Of a DNA stretch of 64,000 nt, positions 24,358 through 33,027 are shown piece by piece. A program made the translations under genes and the position numbers. This stretch comes from Citrobacter gillenii (lineage in GTDB: Bacteria; Pseudomonadota; Gammaproteobacteria; Enterobacterales; Enterobacteriaceae): the NCBI RefSeq assembly GCF_013337685.1, contig NZ_SUQN01000005.1, positions 62,001 through 126,000 of the forward strand. The letters run 5' to 3'. The notes beneath the pieces are model-generated. The model was given only the letters and a program-made list of their open reading frames with translations. It ran no database searches and had not been told where the DNA came from. Numbering within the stretch: the stretch's first letter is position 1; each line of letters starts with the position of its first letter.

Positions 24358-25106
24358 GTGCGATCGAAGTCAGAAACCTGGTGAAAAAATTTCACGGGCA
24401 AACGGTGCTGCACGGTATCGATCTTGAGGTAAAACCCGGTGAAGTTGTGGCGATTATCGGGCCTAGCGGCTCAGGGAAAACCACGTTGTTGCGCAGTATT
24501 AATCTGCTGGAACAGCCTGAGGCGGGCACGATTAAAGTCGGTGACATTACCATTGATACGGCGCGTTCACTCAATCAGCAGAAAGGGTTGATTCGTCAGC
24601 TGCGCCAGCATGTGGGGTTTGTGTTCCAGAACTTTAATTTGTTTCCTCACCGTACGGTGCTGGAAAACATTATTGAAGGTCCGGTGATTGTGAAGGGAGA
24701 GCCGAAAGCCGAAGCAACGGCGCGCGCACGTGAGTTGCTGGCAAAGGTGGGCCTGGCGGGTAAAGAGACCAGCTATCCGCGTCGGTTATCCGGTGGACAG
24801 CAGCAGCGCGTGGCAATTGCCCGGGCGTTGGCCATGCGCCCGGAGGTGATCCTGTTTGATGAACCAACGTCAGCACTCGATCCTGAACTGGTTGGCGAGG
24901 TACTGAATACCATTCGTCAACTGGCGCAGGAAAAACGCACCATGGTGATTGTGACGCATGAAATGAGCTTTGCGCGCGACGTTGCTGACCGGGCGATATT
25001 TATGGATCAGGGGCGCATTGTGGAGCAGGGACCCGCAAAATCGCTGTTTACCGCGCCCCAACAACCGCGAACGCGTCAGTTTCTGGAAAAATTCTTAATG
25101 CAATAA
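24354..25106 (+). CDS. tcyN: TcyN (YecC), L-cystine ABC transporter ATPase
   Basis: 250 residues. Walker A GPSGSGKTT (about 36-44), ABC signature LSGGQQQRVAIARAL (about 145), Walker B VILFDEP (about 165) and the H-loop VTHEMSFA (about 200) are all intact. It energises cystine uptake through TcyL. The start overlaps the tcyL stop as ATGA. Confidence 0.96.
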   Translation: MSAIEVRNLVKKFHGQTVLHGIDLEVKPGEVVAIIGPSGSGKTTLLRSINLLEQPEAGTIKVGDITIDTARSLNQQKGLIRQLRQHVGFVFQNFNLFPHRTVLENIIEGPVIVKGEPKAEATARARELLAKVGLAGKETSYPRRLSGGQQQRVAIARALAMRPEVILFDEPTSALDPELVGEVLNTIRQLAQEKRTMVIVTHEMSFARDVADRAIFMDQGRIVEQGPAKSLFTAPQQPRTRQFLEKFLMQ

Positions 25107-25116
25107 TAACCCTACG

Positions 25117-25147
25117 GTGCTCACCGAAATAGATTTTTGGTGAGCAC
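25117..25147. terminator. Hairpin after tcyN
   Basis: A perfect 9-bp inverted repeat, GTGCTCACC (117-125) and GGTGAGCAC (139-147), with a 13-nt T-rich loop follows tcyN by 10 bp. No T-run follows, so it may be a processing or weak termination element. Confidence 0.5.
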
Positions 25148-25338
25148 AAGCCGCATAACTATTTATTATTACTGCTTTATTATTAACGCTGCGTCGCATC
25201 AACCTGCTCTGATTATGCGTAATACTCAAGTAAATCCATTCTTGTCCGATAATCTGCATATATAAAATACATTTATGTGTTAGTTTGTTTCATTCTCATT
25301 TGTGATGATTATCAATCTCAGGGACATGACCACTTAGT

Positions 25339-26061
25339 ATGCAGGATCACGATTTCTTCACCTGGCGACGGAGCATGCTGTTACGCTTTCAGGAAATGGC
25401 GACGGCAGATGACGTCTATACCGAATTACAACATCAGACACAGCATCTGGAGTTTGATTTTTACGCTCTCTGTGTTCGTCACCCCGTGCCGTTTACCCGA
25501 CCTAAGACGGCGCTTCATACAACCTACCCCAAAGCGTGGGTGGCACATTATCAGTCCGAAAATTATCTCGCGATTGACCCCGTGCTTAAACCAGAAAACT
25601 TCAGACAGGGCCATCTTCCCTGGGACGATACCTTATTTCGCGATGCACAACCGCTTTGGGATGCGGCGCGTAATCACGGTTTACGCAAGGGGATGACGCA
25701 ATGCTTAATGCTACCGAACCGGGCGCAGGGCTTTCTTTCTGTCTCGTGTGCGAGCGTGCGTAATGGCCGCTTTGCGCAGGATGAGGTGGAACTCAGAATG
25801 CAATTGCTGGTAAGGGAGAGTCTCTCCGTTCTGACGCGACTGGAAGATGATATGGTCATGGCGCCAGAGATGCGGTTTAGTAAGCGGGAGAAAGAAATAC
25901 TGAAATGGACCGCAGAGGGAAAAACGTCGGCAGAAATAGCGATGATCCTGTCGATTTCTGAAAATACCGTGAACTTCCATCAGAAGAATATGCAGAAGAA
26001 GTTTAACGCACCAAACAAAACGCAGATTGCCTGCTATGCTGCAGCGACCGGGCTTATCTGA
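25339..26061 (+). CDS. sdiA: SdiA, LuxR-type quorum-sensing receptor
   Basis: 240 residues, the E. coli SdiA length. The N-terminal autoinducer-binding domain (about 10-165) contains the conserved acyl-homoserine-lactone pocket pattern with Trp and Asp (AWVAHYQSENYLAIDPVL). The C-terminal LuxR helix-turn-helix (about 175-240, SKREKEILKWTAEGKTSAEI) is nearly identical to E. coli. It senses foreign AHLs because these bacteria lack a luxI gene. The N-terminal half looks more diverged from E. coli than the HTH, as expected for ligand-domain drift. Confidence 0.95.
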   Translation: MQDHDFFTWRRSMLLRFQEMATADDVYTELQHQTQHLEFDFYALCVRHPVPFTRPKTALHTTYPKAWVAHYQSENYLAIDPVLKPENFRQGHLPWDDTLFRDAQPLWDAARNHGLRKGMTQCLMLPNRAQGFLSVSCASVRNGRFAQDEVELRMQLLVRESLSVLTRLEDDMVMAPEMRFSKREKEILKWTAEGKTSAEIAMILSISENTVNFHQKNMQKKFNAPNKTQIACYAAATGLI

Positions 26062-26090
26062 ATAAGTTGTCGTTCTGAGTGTCAGACGCA

Positions 26091-26123
26091 AAACCGGCTG
26101 ATTGCAATGCTATCAGCCGGTTT
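26091..26123. terminator. Bidirectional terminator between sdiA and yecF
   Basis: A perfect 12-bp stem (AAACCGGCTGAT with ATCAGCCGGTTT), 9-nt loop, and A/T tracts on both sides, placed between convergent genes. Confidence 0.9.
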
Positions 26124-26127
26124 CTTA

Positions 26128-26352
26128 TTACTGGCGGTAGGCCTGTTTAATTTGTTTAACAGTGTTGGAAAATACCGCAGCCTGGGATTGATCTTCAATC
26201 TGCGCGATCTGTTTTTCCATCTTAAGAATCACGCGGCCTGCATCGGCTTGTCCCATTGCCTGCAGCATCAGCGTTAACATGGCTTTCAGGCAGGTGACTT
26301 CGTTAGCCAGTTCTTGATTATTCTCAGCAGTGGAAAAATCAGGCGTACTCAT
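26128..26352 (-). CDS. yecF: YecF, DUF2594 family small protein
   Basis: 74 residues, nearly identical to E. coli YecF. Acidic N-terminus then helical segments ([20 protein letters not shown]) suggesting a small helical bundle; no signal peptide. Function unknown. It converges with sdiA across a strong bidirectional terminator. Confidence 0.88.
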   Translation of the reverse strand: MSTPDFSTAENNQELANEVTCLKAMLTLMLQAMGQADAGRVILKMEKQIAQIEDQSQAAVFSNTVKQIKQAYRQ

Positions 26353-26810
26353 TTATTTTCCTCGTTATGTCTCTATGAAAAAGTGCGATGGCAAATGTTA
26401 AGTCGGCGGAGTATACCATAAGCGCGGCTAAAAATATCAGTGGCTGTTTTTCGCACAAACATTAACCGCGACATTAAAATAAACAAGATGTTGCAGTGCA
26501 TATATTTTCTCCATTCTTTGTATATTTCGAGTTTTTTACTCGTTAATTGTTGTTACAACTTTGCCCGCCTATTTAGCATTCAACTGAAGAATATGATTTT
26601 TTTGTCACCATTTTGAAACAGCGATTCGTATATAACCCCGGCAGAACGCCGTCAGCAGTGAATGTTTCCACGCGGCGTACAATCTAATTTCCAAAAACGA
26701 GAGCAAAATCGGAAGACGGATGTTTTTTACATTTCAAAGTTGAGATAAAACCCGTTAACATAGGACCGATTAACTATCGGTAGCGTTATCCCTATTCTGG
26801 AGATATTCCT
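26353..26810. other. Intergenic control region upstream of yecF and uvrY
   Basis: 458 bp without a convincing gene, strongly AT-rich in its first two thirds. It must hold the promoters for divergent yecF and uvrY. A GGAG at 26799-26802 serves as the ribosome binding site for the TTG start of uvrY. I saw no long inverted repeat or recognisable operator. Confidence 0.6.
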
Positions 26811-27467
26811 TTGATCAACGTTTTTCTTGTTGATGACCATGAACTGGTGCGCGCAGGGATACGACGCATTCTTGAAGATATAAAAGGCATTAAAGTTGTC
26901 GGCGAAGCGTGCTGCGGCGAAGATGCTGTGAAATGGTGTCGCTCAAATTCCGCCGACGTCGTGCTGATGGACATGAATATGCCCGGTATTGGTGGGCTTG
27001 AAGCAACACGTAAAATTGCGCGTTCTACGGCTGACATAAAAGTGATCATGTTGACCGTTCATACTGAAAACCCATTGCCCGCAAAAGTCATGCAGGCCGG
27101 GGCCGCAGGTTATCTGAGCAAGGGCGCTGCACCTCAGGAAGTGGTTAGCGCCATTCGCTCCGTCTATTCCGGACAGCGCTATATTGCTTCTGATATCGCT
27201 CAACAGATGGCGCTCAGCCAAATTGAGCCGGAGAAAACGGAAACACCGTTTGCCAGTTTGTCTGAACGCGAGTTGCAGATTATGCTGATGATCACTAAAG
27301 GCCAGAAGGTCAATGAGATCTCGGAGCAGCTGAATCTCAGTCCGAAAACGGTGAACAGCTATCGCTATCGAATGTTCAGTAAATTAAACATTCACGGCGA
27401 CGTAGAGCTGACTCACCTGGCAATTCGCCATGGCCTGTGTAATGCGGAGACGTTAACAAGCCAGTGA
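26811..27467 (+). CDS. uvrY: UvrY, response regulator of the BarA/UvrY system
   Basis: 218 residues starting at TTG, as annotated in E. coli. Receiver domain 1-120 with acidic pocket Asp8/Asp9, phosphoacceptor Asp54 (VLMDMNMPG), Thr (about 83) and Lys; C-terminal LuxR/FixJ helix-turn-helix (about 145-205, [18 protein letters not shown]). Phosphorylated by BarA in response to short-chain acids, it activates the small RNAs CsrB and CsrC, thereby antagonising CsrA, which stabilises flhDC mRNA in E. coli. The stop overlaps the GTG start of uvrC (GTGA). Confidence 0.96.
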   Translation: MINVFLVDDHELVRAGIRRILEDIKGIKVVGEACCGEDAVKWCRSNSADVVLMDMNMPGIGGLEATRKIARSTADIKVIMLTVHTENPLPAKVMQAGAAGYLSKGAAPQEVVSAIRSVYSGQRYIASDIAQQMALSQIEPEKTETPFASLSERELQIMLMITKGQKVNEISEQLNLSPKTVNSYRYRMFSKLNIHGDVELTHLAIRHGLCNAETLTSQ

Positions 27468-29296
27468 CCGAACAGTTTGATGCCAAAGCGTTCCTGAAAA
27501 CCGTCACCAGCCAGCCCGGCGTTTATCGTATGTACGATGCCGCCGGGACGGTTATCTATGTCGGTAAAGCTAAGGATCTGAAAAAGCGGCTTTCCAGCTA
27601 CTTCCGCAGCAACCTCGCGTCGCGTAAAACTGAAGCGCTGGTGGCGCTTATTCAGCAGATTGATGTGACGGTGACGCATACTGAAACCGAAGCGTTGTTG
27701 CTTGAGCATAACTACATCAAGCTGTACCAGCCGCGCTACAACGTGCTGTTACGCGATGATAAGTCTTACCCCTTTATCTTCCTTAGCGGTGATACCCACC
27801 CGCGCCTGGCGATGCATCGTGGGGCGAAGCATGCCAAAGGCGAATACTTCGGTCCATTCCCTAACGGCTATGCCGTGCGTGAAACGTTGGCACTGCTGCA
27901 GAAAATTTTCCCAATTCGTCAGTGCGAAAACAGTGTCTACCGCAACCGCTCGCGCCCTTGTCTGCAATATCAGATTGGCCGCTGTCTCGGTCCCTGCGTC
28001 GCCGGTCTGGTGAGCGAAGACGAGTACGCGCAGCAGGTTGACTACGTCCGCTTGTTCTTGTCCGGCAAAGATGATCAGGTGTTAACGCAATTGATCGCCC
28101 GGATGGAAAAGGCCAGTCAGAATCTGGAATTTGAAGAGGCCGCGCGTATTCGCGACCAAATTCAGGCCGTCCGTCGTGTCACCGAAAAACAGTTTGTTTC
28201 CAACACCGGGGATGACCTTGACGTTATCGGCGTGGCGTTTGATGCCGGGATGGCCTGCGTGCATGTTTTGTTTATCCGTCAGGGAAAAGTGCTGGGTAGC
28301 CGCAGCTATTTTCCTAAAGTACCGGGGGGAACGGAACTGGGCGAAGTGGTCGAGACCTTTGTCGGACAGTTTTATTTACAGGGCAGCCAGATGCGCACTT
28401 TGCCCGGTGAGATCCTGCTCGATTTTAATCTGAGCGATAAAACGCTGCTGGCCGATTCGTTGTCTGAGCTCGCCGGGCGGCGGATTAACGTCCAGACGAA
28501 GCCGCGTGGCGATCGTGCGCGCTACCTGAAGCTGGCGCGTACCAATGCTGCAACGGCGCTGACCACCAAACTGTCTCAGCAGTCCACCATTACACAACGT
28601 TTGACGGCGCTGGCATCGGTACTGAAGCTACCGGCGGTTAAACGCATGGAGTGCTTCGACATCAGCCATACCATGGGCGAGCAGACGGTAGCCTCCTGCG
28701 TGGTTTTCGATGCTAATGGACCACTACGTGCTGAATACCGCCGCTATAATATTACCGGTATTACCCCCGGTGATGATTATGCAGCGATGAATCAGGTGCT
28801 GCGCCGCCGTTATGGCAAGGCGATTGAAGCAAGTAAGATCCCGGACGTTATTTTGATCGACGGTGGCAAAGGTCAACTGGGGCAGGCGAAAGCGGTATTT
28901 GCTGAATTGGATGTGCCCTGGGATAAAAGCCATCCGCTCCTGCTTGGCGTGGCAAAAGGGGCGGATCGTAAAGCTGGCCTGGAAACGTTGTTCTTTGAAC
29001 CGGAAGGTGAGGGGTTCAGCTTGCCGCCAGATTCGCCTGCGCTGCACGTGATTCAACATATTCGCGATGAATCACACGATCACGCTATCAGCGGACACCG
29101 TAAAAAACGGGCGAAGGTGAAAAGCACCAGTACCCTGGAAACCATTGAGGGCGTTGGACCAAAACGTCGACAGATGCTGCTAAAGTACATGGGCGGTTTG
29201 CAAGGGCTTCGTAACGCAAGTGTCGAAGAAATTGCAAAAGTGCCGGGTATTTCGCAAGGTCTGGCAGAAAAGATCTTCTACTCGTTGAAACATTAG
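27464..29296 (+). CDS. uvrC: UvrC, excinuclease ABC subunit C
   Basis: 610 residues, the E. coli length, from a GTG start overlapping uvrY by 4 bases. N-terminal GIY-YIG nuclease (about 15-95, [20 protein letters not shown]) makes the 3' incision. A Cys cluster ([20 protein letters not shown]) follows, then the UVR domain (about 200-240), the RNase H-like nuclease for the 5' incision (about 380-540) and a C-terminal tandem helix-hairpin-helix ([17 protein letters not shown]). It acts with UvrAB in nucleotide excision repair. Confidence 0.97.
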   Translation: MTEQFDAKAFLKTVTSQPGVYRMYDAAGTVIYVGKAKDLKKRLSSYFRSNLASRKTEALVALIQQIDVTVTHTETEALLLEHNYIKLYQPRYNVLLRDDKSYPFIFLSGDTHPRLAMHRGAKHAKGEYFGPFPNGYAVRETLALLQKIFPIRQCENSVYRNRSRPCLQYQIGRCLGPCVAGLVSEDEYAQQVDYVRLFLSGKDDQVLTQLIARMEKASQNLEFEEAARIRDQIQAVRRVTEKQFVSNTGDDLDVIGVAFDAGMACVHVLFIRQGKVLGSRSYFPKVPGGTELGEVVETFVGQFYLQGSQMRTLPGEILLDFNLSDKTLLADSLSELAGRRINVQTKPRGDRARYLKLARTNAATALTTKLSQQSTITQRLTALASVLKLPAVKRMECFDISHTMGEQTVASCVVFDANGPLRAEYRRYNITGITPGDDYAAMNQVLRRRYGKAIEASKIPDVILIDGGKGQLGQAKAVFAELDVPWDKSHPLLLGVAKGADRKAGLETLFFEPEGEGFSLPPDSPALHVIQHIRDESHDHAISGHRKKRAKVKSTSTLETIEGVGPKRRQMLLKYMGGLQGLRNASVEEIAKVPGISQGLAEKIFYSLKH

Positions 29297-29351
29297 GCCC
29301 TCTGTAGCAACATAGGGGTAATTTCACTGACAACAGATAGTTATCCGTCAT

Positions 29352-29900
29352 ATGCAATTTAATATCCCTACATTGCTCACGCTGTTTCGCGTCATTCTGA
29401 TCCCATTCTTTGTATTGGCGTTTTATCTGCCATTTACCTGGGCTCCCTTTGTTAGTGCGCTGATCTTCTGTATCGCGGCGGTTACCGACTGGTTTGACGG
29501 ATTTCTGGCACGCCGCTGGAACCAAAGTACGCGTTTTGGTGCCTTCCTCGATCCGGTCGCCGATAAAGTGCTGGTGGCTATCGCCATGGTGCTGGTGGCG
29601 GAGCACTACCACAGCTGGTGGGTAACATTACCTGCTGCGACGATGATCGCCCGTGAAATTATCATTTCAGCACTGCGCGAATGGATGGCCGAGCTGGGGA
29701 AACGCAACAGCGTAGCCGTGTCATGGATCGGTAAAGTCAAAACCGCCTCACAAATGGCGGCTCTGGCGTGGTTACTGTGGCGGCCAAATATCTGGGTTGA
29801 ATACGCCGGGATCGCGCTTTTCTTCGTTGCTGCGATACTGACATTGTGGTCAATGTTCCAGTATTTGAGAGCTGCACGTGGAGATTTGCTTGATCAGTGA
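29352..29900 (+). CDS. pgsA: PgsA, phosphatidylglycerophosphate synthase
   Basis: 182 residues, the normal length. The CDP-alcohol phosphotransferase signature is complete: DGFLAR, eight residues, G, three, D, three, D (within DGFLARRWN and [10 protein letters not shown], around residues 56-78). About four membrane helices. It makes phosphatidylglycerophosphate from CDP-diacylglycerol and glycerol-3-phosphate, the committed step to phosphatidylglycerol and cardiolipin. It lies 55 bp after uvrC, probably in the same transcript. Confidence 0.96.
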   Translation: MQFNIPTLLTLFRVILIPFFVLAFYLPFTWAPFVSALIFCIAAVTDWFDGFLARRWNQSTRFGAFLDPVADKVLVAIAMVLVAEHYHSWWVTLPAATMIAREIIISALREWMAELGKRNSVAVSWIGKVKTASQMAALAWLLWRPNIWVEYAGIALFFVAAILTLWSMFQYLRAARGDLLDQ

Positions 29901-29950
29901 TCGTTTCGACGCAAATTTCAGCAAACGATCGAAAGTGGTGAAAAATATCG

Positions 29951-29978
29951 TTGACTCAGTGCGTCAGGTAAGTAGAAT
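29951..29978 (+). promoter_or_regulatory. Stable-RNA promoter of the glyW-cysT-leuZ operon
   Basis: TTGACT (29951-29956), 16-nt spacer, TAGAAT (29973-29978) followed by a GC-containing discriminator, about 75 bp before the first tRNA. Read by eye; the near-consensus -35 and position support it. Confidence 0.75.
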
Positions 29979-30051
29979 GCAACGCATCGAACGGCAGCAC
30001 AGATTGCCAGACGATAGTAAAATCAAGTGATTAACAAAGTTACTTGGTGAT

Positions 30052-30127
<76 letters not shown>

Positions 30128-30179
30128 AATTTAAAACATCGGCAATATGCGGGTGTTGGCTGAAAAGCCTGAAGATTTC

Positions 30180-30253
30180 GGCGCGTTAGCAAAGCGGTTA
30201 TGTAGCGGATTGCAAATCCGTCTAGTCCGGTTCGACTCCGGAACGCGCCTCCA
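30180..30253 (+). tRNA. cysT: tRNA-Cys (anticodon GCA)
   Basis: 74 nt with encoded CCA. Acceptor stem GGCGCGT/ACGCGCC, anticodon loop with GCA at 30212-30214, T-loop TTCGACT. Second gene of the tRNA operon, 52 nt after glyW. Confidence 0.98.
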
Positions 30254-30265
30254 ATTTCTTCCCGA

Positions 30266-30352
30266 GCCCGGATGGTGAAATCGGTAGACACAAGGGATTT
30301 AAAATCCCTCGGCTGTAAGGCTGTGTGGGTTCAAGTCCCACTCCGGGCACCA
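30266..30352 (+). tRNA. leuZ: tRNA-Leu (anticodon TAA)
   Basis: 87 nt with a long variable arm typical of class II tRNA-Leu and encoded CCA. Anticodon TAA at 30300-30302 within the loop TTTAAAA. Its 3' end (T-arm onward) and the terminator that follows recur in degenerate form at 32542-32641, marking it as the integration site for the accessory segment next to it. Confidence 0.98.
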
Positions 30353-30438
30353 TGGGAAAGAAAAGAATAATCAAAGCAATAAGCAGTGTCGTGAAACCAC
30401 CTACGGGTGGTTTTTTTGTTTTTGTAATTTGCTTTGAC
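30322..30438 (+). repeat. Left flanking repeat (leuZ 3' end plus terminator), attL-like
   Basis: This segment and 32542-32641 share three colinear blocks. A 19-nt T-arm block (30322-30340) has one mismatch. A 38-nt block including the terminator hairpin (30377-30414) also has one mismatch. Last comes TGTAATTTG followed after a few bases by TGACC (30423-30438). Offsets of 2220 and 2204 show a 16-nt deletion in the right copy. This is the pattern left by site-specific integration into a tRNA 3' end. Confidence 0.8.
30394..30417 (+). terminator. Terminator of the tRNA operon
   Basis: AAACCACC (394-401), TACG tetraloop, GGTGGTTT (406-413) and a seven-T run. An almost identical copy occurs at 32598-32618 as part of the flanking repeat. 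Confidence 0.92.
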
Positions 30439-30686
30439 CATTGTTTCGTCATTCAGATTCCTCACACAGAGAGGGCATTACTGCCTCACCGCAAACGTAA
30501 CAACAAAATGCTCTTTTGCTTTCAGAACGAGAAAAGTGAATTGGAAATCAAAGTCGGGAAATTTGCCGCCACCACACTGTATGTAAAGATATGGCAGCGG
30601 TGACTGGCAAATGTTTGAAGTGTGAGTCTTGAATGACTACCACTCGCGGCGGGTTGTACTTACCCAGTATGATGAATCAGAGATGT
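30418..30686. other. Non-coding remnant between leuZ terminator and the DinI-like gene
   Basis: With the terminator, about 330 bp lie between leuZ and the next gene. Only short open frames occur (for example about 31 codons ending at 30603), with no ribosome binding site or recognisable product. Probably decayed island sequence. Confidence 0.5.
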
Positions 30687-30929
30687 TTAATCTGACACCA
30701 GCCAGAACTCAGCCTCTTCAAACATTTCCTGAACAGTTCGGCTTATCTGTTCTTTCTCGTGCTTACTGGCATCTGTGTTGATCCCCGGTAGTGTCATCAT
30801 CGGTTTAACTCGAACATCCGCATCCGGGAAGAGTCGGTGAACCCTCTTACTCAACTCACCTAAAATAATCTCCTTTGCACCCGGCAAACCCTCAAAATTT
30901 CTTTTGTCATAAACGAGTTCCACAAACAT
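30687..30929 (-). CDS. DinI-like family protein
   Basis: 80 residues. The pattern matches DinI: N-terminal MFVELVYDKRN strand, GAKEIILGELSKRVHRLFPDA helix, and the C-terminal helix ending EEAEFWLVSD, which parallels the DinI end (W-x-V-S-D/E). DinI modulates RecA filaments in the SOS response; related genes are common near the ends of lambdoid prophages and on plasmids. The upstream region holds a perfect 16-bp palindrome and partial LexA-like half-sites. It is more distant from chromosomal DinI than the surrounding core genes are from their E. coli counterparts, which supports acquisition with the element. Confidence 0.75.
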   Translation of the reverse strand: MFVELVYDKRNFEGLPGAKEIILGELSKRVHRLFPDADVRVKPMMTLPGINTDASKHEKEQISRTVQEMFEEAEFWLVSD

Positions 30930-31273
30930 TGCACACTGCCTTTCTGGTGGATGAATATACAGTATTTATACTGTGTTTTTATCCACTATTCAAGAGGGCG
31001 TTAACGTGGGCATTCCTTCAGTTGCGACTGAGATGTGCAATGGTCACTGAAGTCCGGACTGAGCGATGACGGGCTCACCCGAATCCATACCTGACCAACC
31101 TGAAGAACGGCAATGTGTGATGACCGCTCCGTGAAGGAGTACGAGAAAGACCGTTTTCAATATTGCTCAATAAGGTAAATATCCTTATATTTGATTGAGT
31201 TGTATTGTTTTAACCCCTTGTTCTACTGACATCGAGCAACGCTTGATTCATTAAAATATTCTGAGTAAACGGT
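30930..31273. other. Intergenic region between divergent island genes
   Basis: 344 bp with the palindrome at 30959-30974, a GC-richer block around 31000-31140 and an AT-rich stretch leading to the next gene. The GC-richer block is open for about 50 codons on the minus strand but has no start signal or recognisable domain. It probably carries promoters for both flanking genes. Confidence 0.5.
30959..30974. promoter_or_regulatory. Perfect 16-bp palindrome upstream of the DinI-like gene
   Basis: ACAGTAT-TT-ATACTGT, 30 bp before the DinI-like start codon. Half-sites TACTGTATAT and TACTGT resemble LexA half operators, but no full CTG-N10-CAG site is formed. It could be a degenerate SOS box or an operator for a lost phage repressor. 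Confidence 0.5.
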
Positions 31274-32473
31274 ATGAAGAAACCAAGCGACCATAAAAAT
31301 GATCGCCTTCCGAAGCCAAGAACGAACTTTTCTGATCCCGATGTGAGAAAACGTGTCGTTGAAGGGTTGAATGATTCTGCAGCAAATGATTTTATTGCCC
31401 TTATTAATTGGCTGAGAATGGGTAAAAACGTAGGCGAGGCCATCCCTTTGGCGAAATGTCACAGCCTTCGTAATACGATTTCCAGGCTTGAAGCCCTAAA
31501 ATGTGGTGTAAAAACCGATTGGAAAGACGTGCTCAAACTGATGGAGCGTACAATACAAAATAGCCACCAAGTTAAAGAGATTGCGTCTGATCCATCGCAA
31601 ATTGCCACTGGAATTATCAAAAATATGCATGAGATAAGCCAGAGTATAGCGTCAGGGAGCGCAACGCCTGAAATGCTGGCAAGGCTTCATAAAATGCATC
31701 AGATCACCTCCAGTCTGAGAGGAAGTGAAGATCTGACAAACAGTATTAACATGCTAATAAAAAGCACGCAGGATGCTTTGCGTGGCTATACGAGTCAAAA
31801 AGCAAAACCTAAGGTCAGGAAACCCATTAAGCAAAATTATGCCCAACGTGAAGATATGATACTCCGCAGCGAGTGTGAGCCATTAATTGGCTTGAATGAC
31901 ATTTTCATGATAGCAAATCGCCTTATTTCTATGTCAACTCGATTGGGTTGCTCTCCTGTGACCTTGGCAAAACGAGTAGATGCTTTGAAAGGTGTAATTA
32001 ACCCTGAAATTATGCCCGAATTGCTCGATCTCCTTCAGCAGGATGTCGAGCTGATGGCCCAGACTGTTCCGCTCCAGGTCAAAGATGATAATAGCCGTAG
32101 TGATGGTGGAAAACTTGTTGGATTGACGGGGATAGTCGAAGGCGGATCTTCTATAGGTGTTGAAGCTCAGCGAATAATCACAGCAGAGCTTAAAAGGCTT
32201 CCCCCGCTGACCAATGCTCAGCGAATATCTTTTGACACAGCGCGTGCAAGCTTGGCCTTAGAATGTGACACATTCAAGGTTATTGAAGAGATCAGGCGTA
32301 TTGCAGCTTGCTTTAAATGGAGGCCGTTGGCTGTTGCTGCCTATGTTGCACACAAATCTCTTGGAATCAGGGCTGATATTGCTGGAGACGTGATTACCCT
32401 ACTAGCGCAAGATGAGGCACTTTTAGAAAGTGCTAAATGCCCGTACTCATCCGGCCAACCGCAATCCAGTTGA
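31274..32473 (+). CDS. Unrecognised 399-residue cytoplasmic protein (island cargo)
   Basis: I do not recognise this protein. It has no signal peptide or membrane segment. The N-terminal 40 residues are basic and polar (KKPSDHKNDRLPKPRTNFSD); the middle (about 90-175) looks helical with repeated I/L/M heptad-like spacing; a Lys/Pro/Gln-rich linker (about 177-193) separates it from a second helical domain (200-390). No nuclease, ATPase, protease or HTH motif is evident. Codon use is AT-rich and the ATG at 31274 lacks a strong ribosome binding site. Being the only sizeable gene in a tRNA-associated element, it may provide a host-benefit or phage-related function, but that is conjecture. Confidence 0.75.
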   Translation: MKKPSDHKNDRLPKPRTNFSDPDVRKRVVEGLNDSAANDFIALINWLRMGKNVGEAIPLAKCHSLRNTISRLEALKCGVKTDWKDVLKLMERTIQNSHQVKEIASDPSQIATGIIKNMHEISQSIASGSATPEMLARLHKMHQITSSLRGSEDLTNSINMLIKSTQDALRGYTSQKAKPKVRKPIKQNYAQREDMILRSECEPLIGLNDIFMIANRLISMSTRLGCSPVTLAKRVDALKGVINPEIMPELLDLLQQDVELMAQTVPLQVKDDNSRSDGGKLVGLTGIVEGGSSIGVEAQRIITAELKRLPPLTNAQRISFDTARASLALECDTFKVIEEIRRIAACFKWRPLAVAAYVAHKSLGIRADIAGDVITLLAQDEALLESAKCPYSSGQPQSS

Positions 32474-32541
32474 GGTAGCGCTTGTGACATGCTTTACGTT
32501 CTCCGTTTGGTATCAGTAAAACCTCGCCTTGGTGTTCGACT

Positions 32542-32641
32542 TGTGTGGATTCAAGTCCCATTCTAATTGAATAATTAAATCAATAAGCCGTGTCGTGAAA
32601 CCACCTACGGGTGGTTTTGTTCTGCCTGTAATTTGTTGACC
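32542..32641 (+). repeat. Right flanking repeat, degenerate leuZ 3' end plus terminator, attR-like
   Basis: The T-arm copy (32542-32560, one mismatch to leuZ), the terminator copy (32581-32618, one mismatch) and TGTAATTTG (32627-32635) then TGACC are colinear with the left repeat. The acceptor stem region is degenerate, so this copy no longer encodes a tRNA end, but the terminator hairpin is intact. Confidence 0.8.
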
Positions 32642-32682
32642 CGCGTCGGCATCGTTTTTAAGGGCAAGGTTTCAATAGGCAT

Positions 32683-33027
32683 CTACCTGCGAATCGGTGC
32701 ATCCATCATAAATCCTCCGCGGGCCGGGTTACTACTGAACCCATCTCGGGCGGGATTGTAACCCTGGTTCTGAAAACGGTTAAACATAATGGGATCGCCA
32801 ATGCCATCCTGAATCGCAAAAGGCCGATGGATTTTATTGCGGGACCTGAGCGTGAAACCGAAATCCTCCGTTCCTCCAATGATGATGACGCTGTTGCCGG
32901 TAGACAGCGCCGCACTTAATTCACGCTCTCTTGCGGCCTGGTCCTGTAAGGTGCTGGCAATAGCACAGAATGACGTCATCAACAGTACGGTGAAGGCGAA
33001 GTATGAACGTACCCGTGGCCGTTTCAT
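32683..33027 (-). CDS. Small exported protein of unknown function
   Basis: 114 residues, not recognised. Residues 1-24 form a signal peptide (basic start, hydrophobic core, cleavage near AIAS). The mature part is polar, with a C-terminal near-duplicate NPARDGF/NPARGGF. AAGGA-like spacing before the ATG at 33027 is weak. It is divergent from the LolA-like gene, sharing a 204-bp promoter region, so it may be coregulated with that cassette. Alternatively it is an island remnant. Confidence 0.6.
   Translation of the reverse strand: MKRPRVRSYFAFTVLLMTSFCAIASTLQDQAARERELSAALSTGNSVIIIGGTEDFGFTLRSRNKIHRPFAIQDGIGDPIMFNRFQNQGYNPARDGFSSNPARGGFMMDAPIRR

Larger units (their letters stand above)
30353..32641. 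mobile_element. Small integrated element (island remnant) at leuZ
   Basis: About 2.2 kb between leuZ and a degenerate duplicate of its 3' end. Contents: a DinI-like gene of prophage type, a palindromic operator-like site, and one unrecognised 399-codon gene. No integrase, excisionase or replication gene is visible, so this is either a decayed prophage or satellite or a non-autonomous passenger. leuZ is a known integration site in enterobacteria. Base composition looks more AT-rich than the flanking flagellar genes. Confidence 0.7.

Noticed and set aside
30325-30603. 92-codon open frame running out of leuZ
   Set aside because: Begins inside the tRNA and passes through its terminator; only the last part is outside and has no start signal.
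30940-30990. Full LexA/SOS box for the DinI-like gene
   Set aside because: Only half-sites are present; the spacing of CTG and CAG is 13 rather than 10, so a proper SOS box cannot be claimed.
31000-31150. GC-richer block with about 50 open codons on the minus strand
   Set aside because: No start codon with a ribosome site and no recognisable domain; treated as island remnant.
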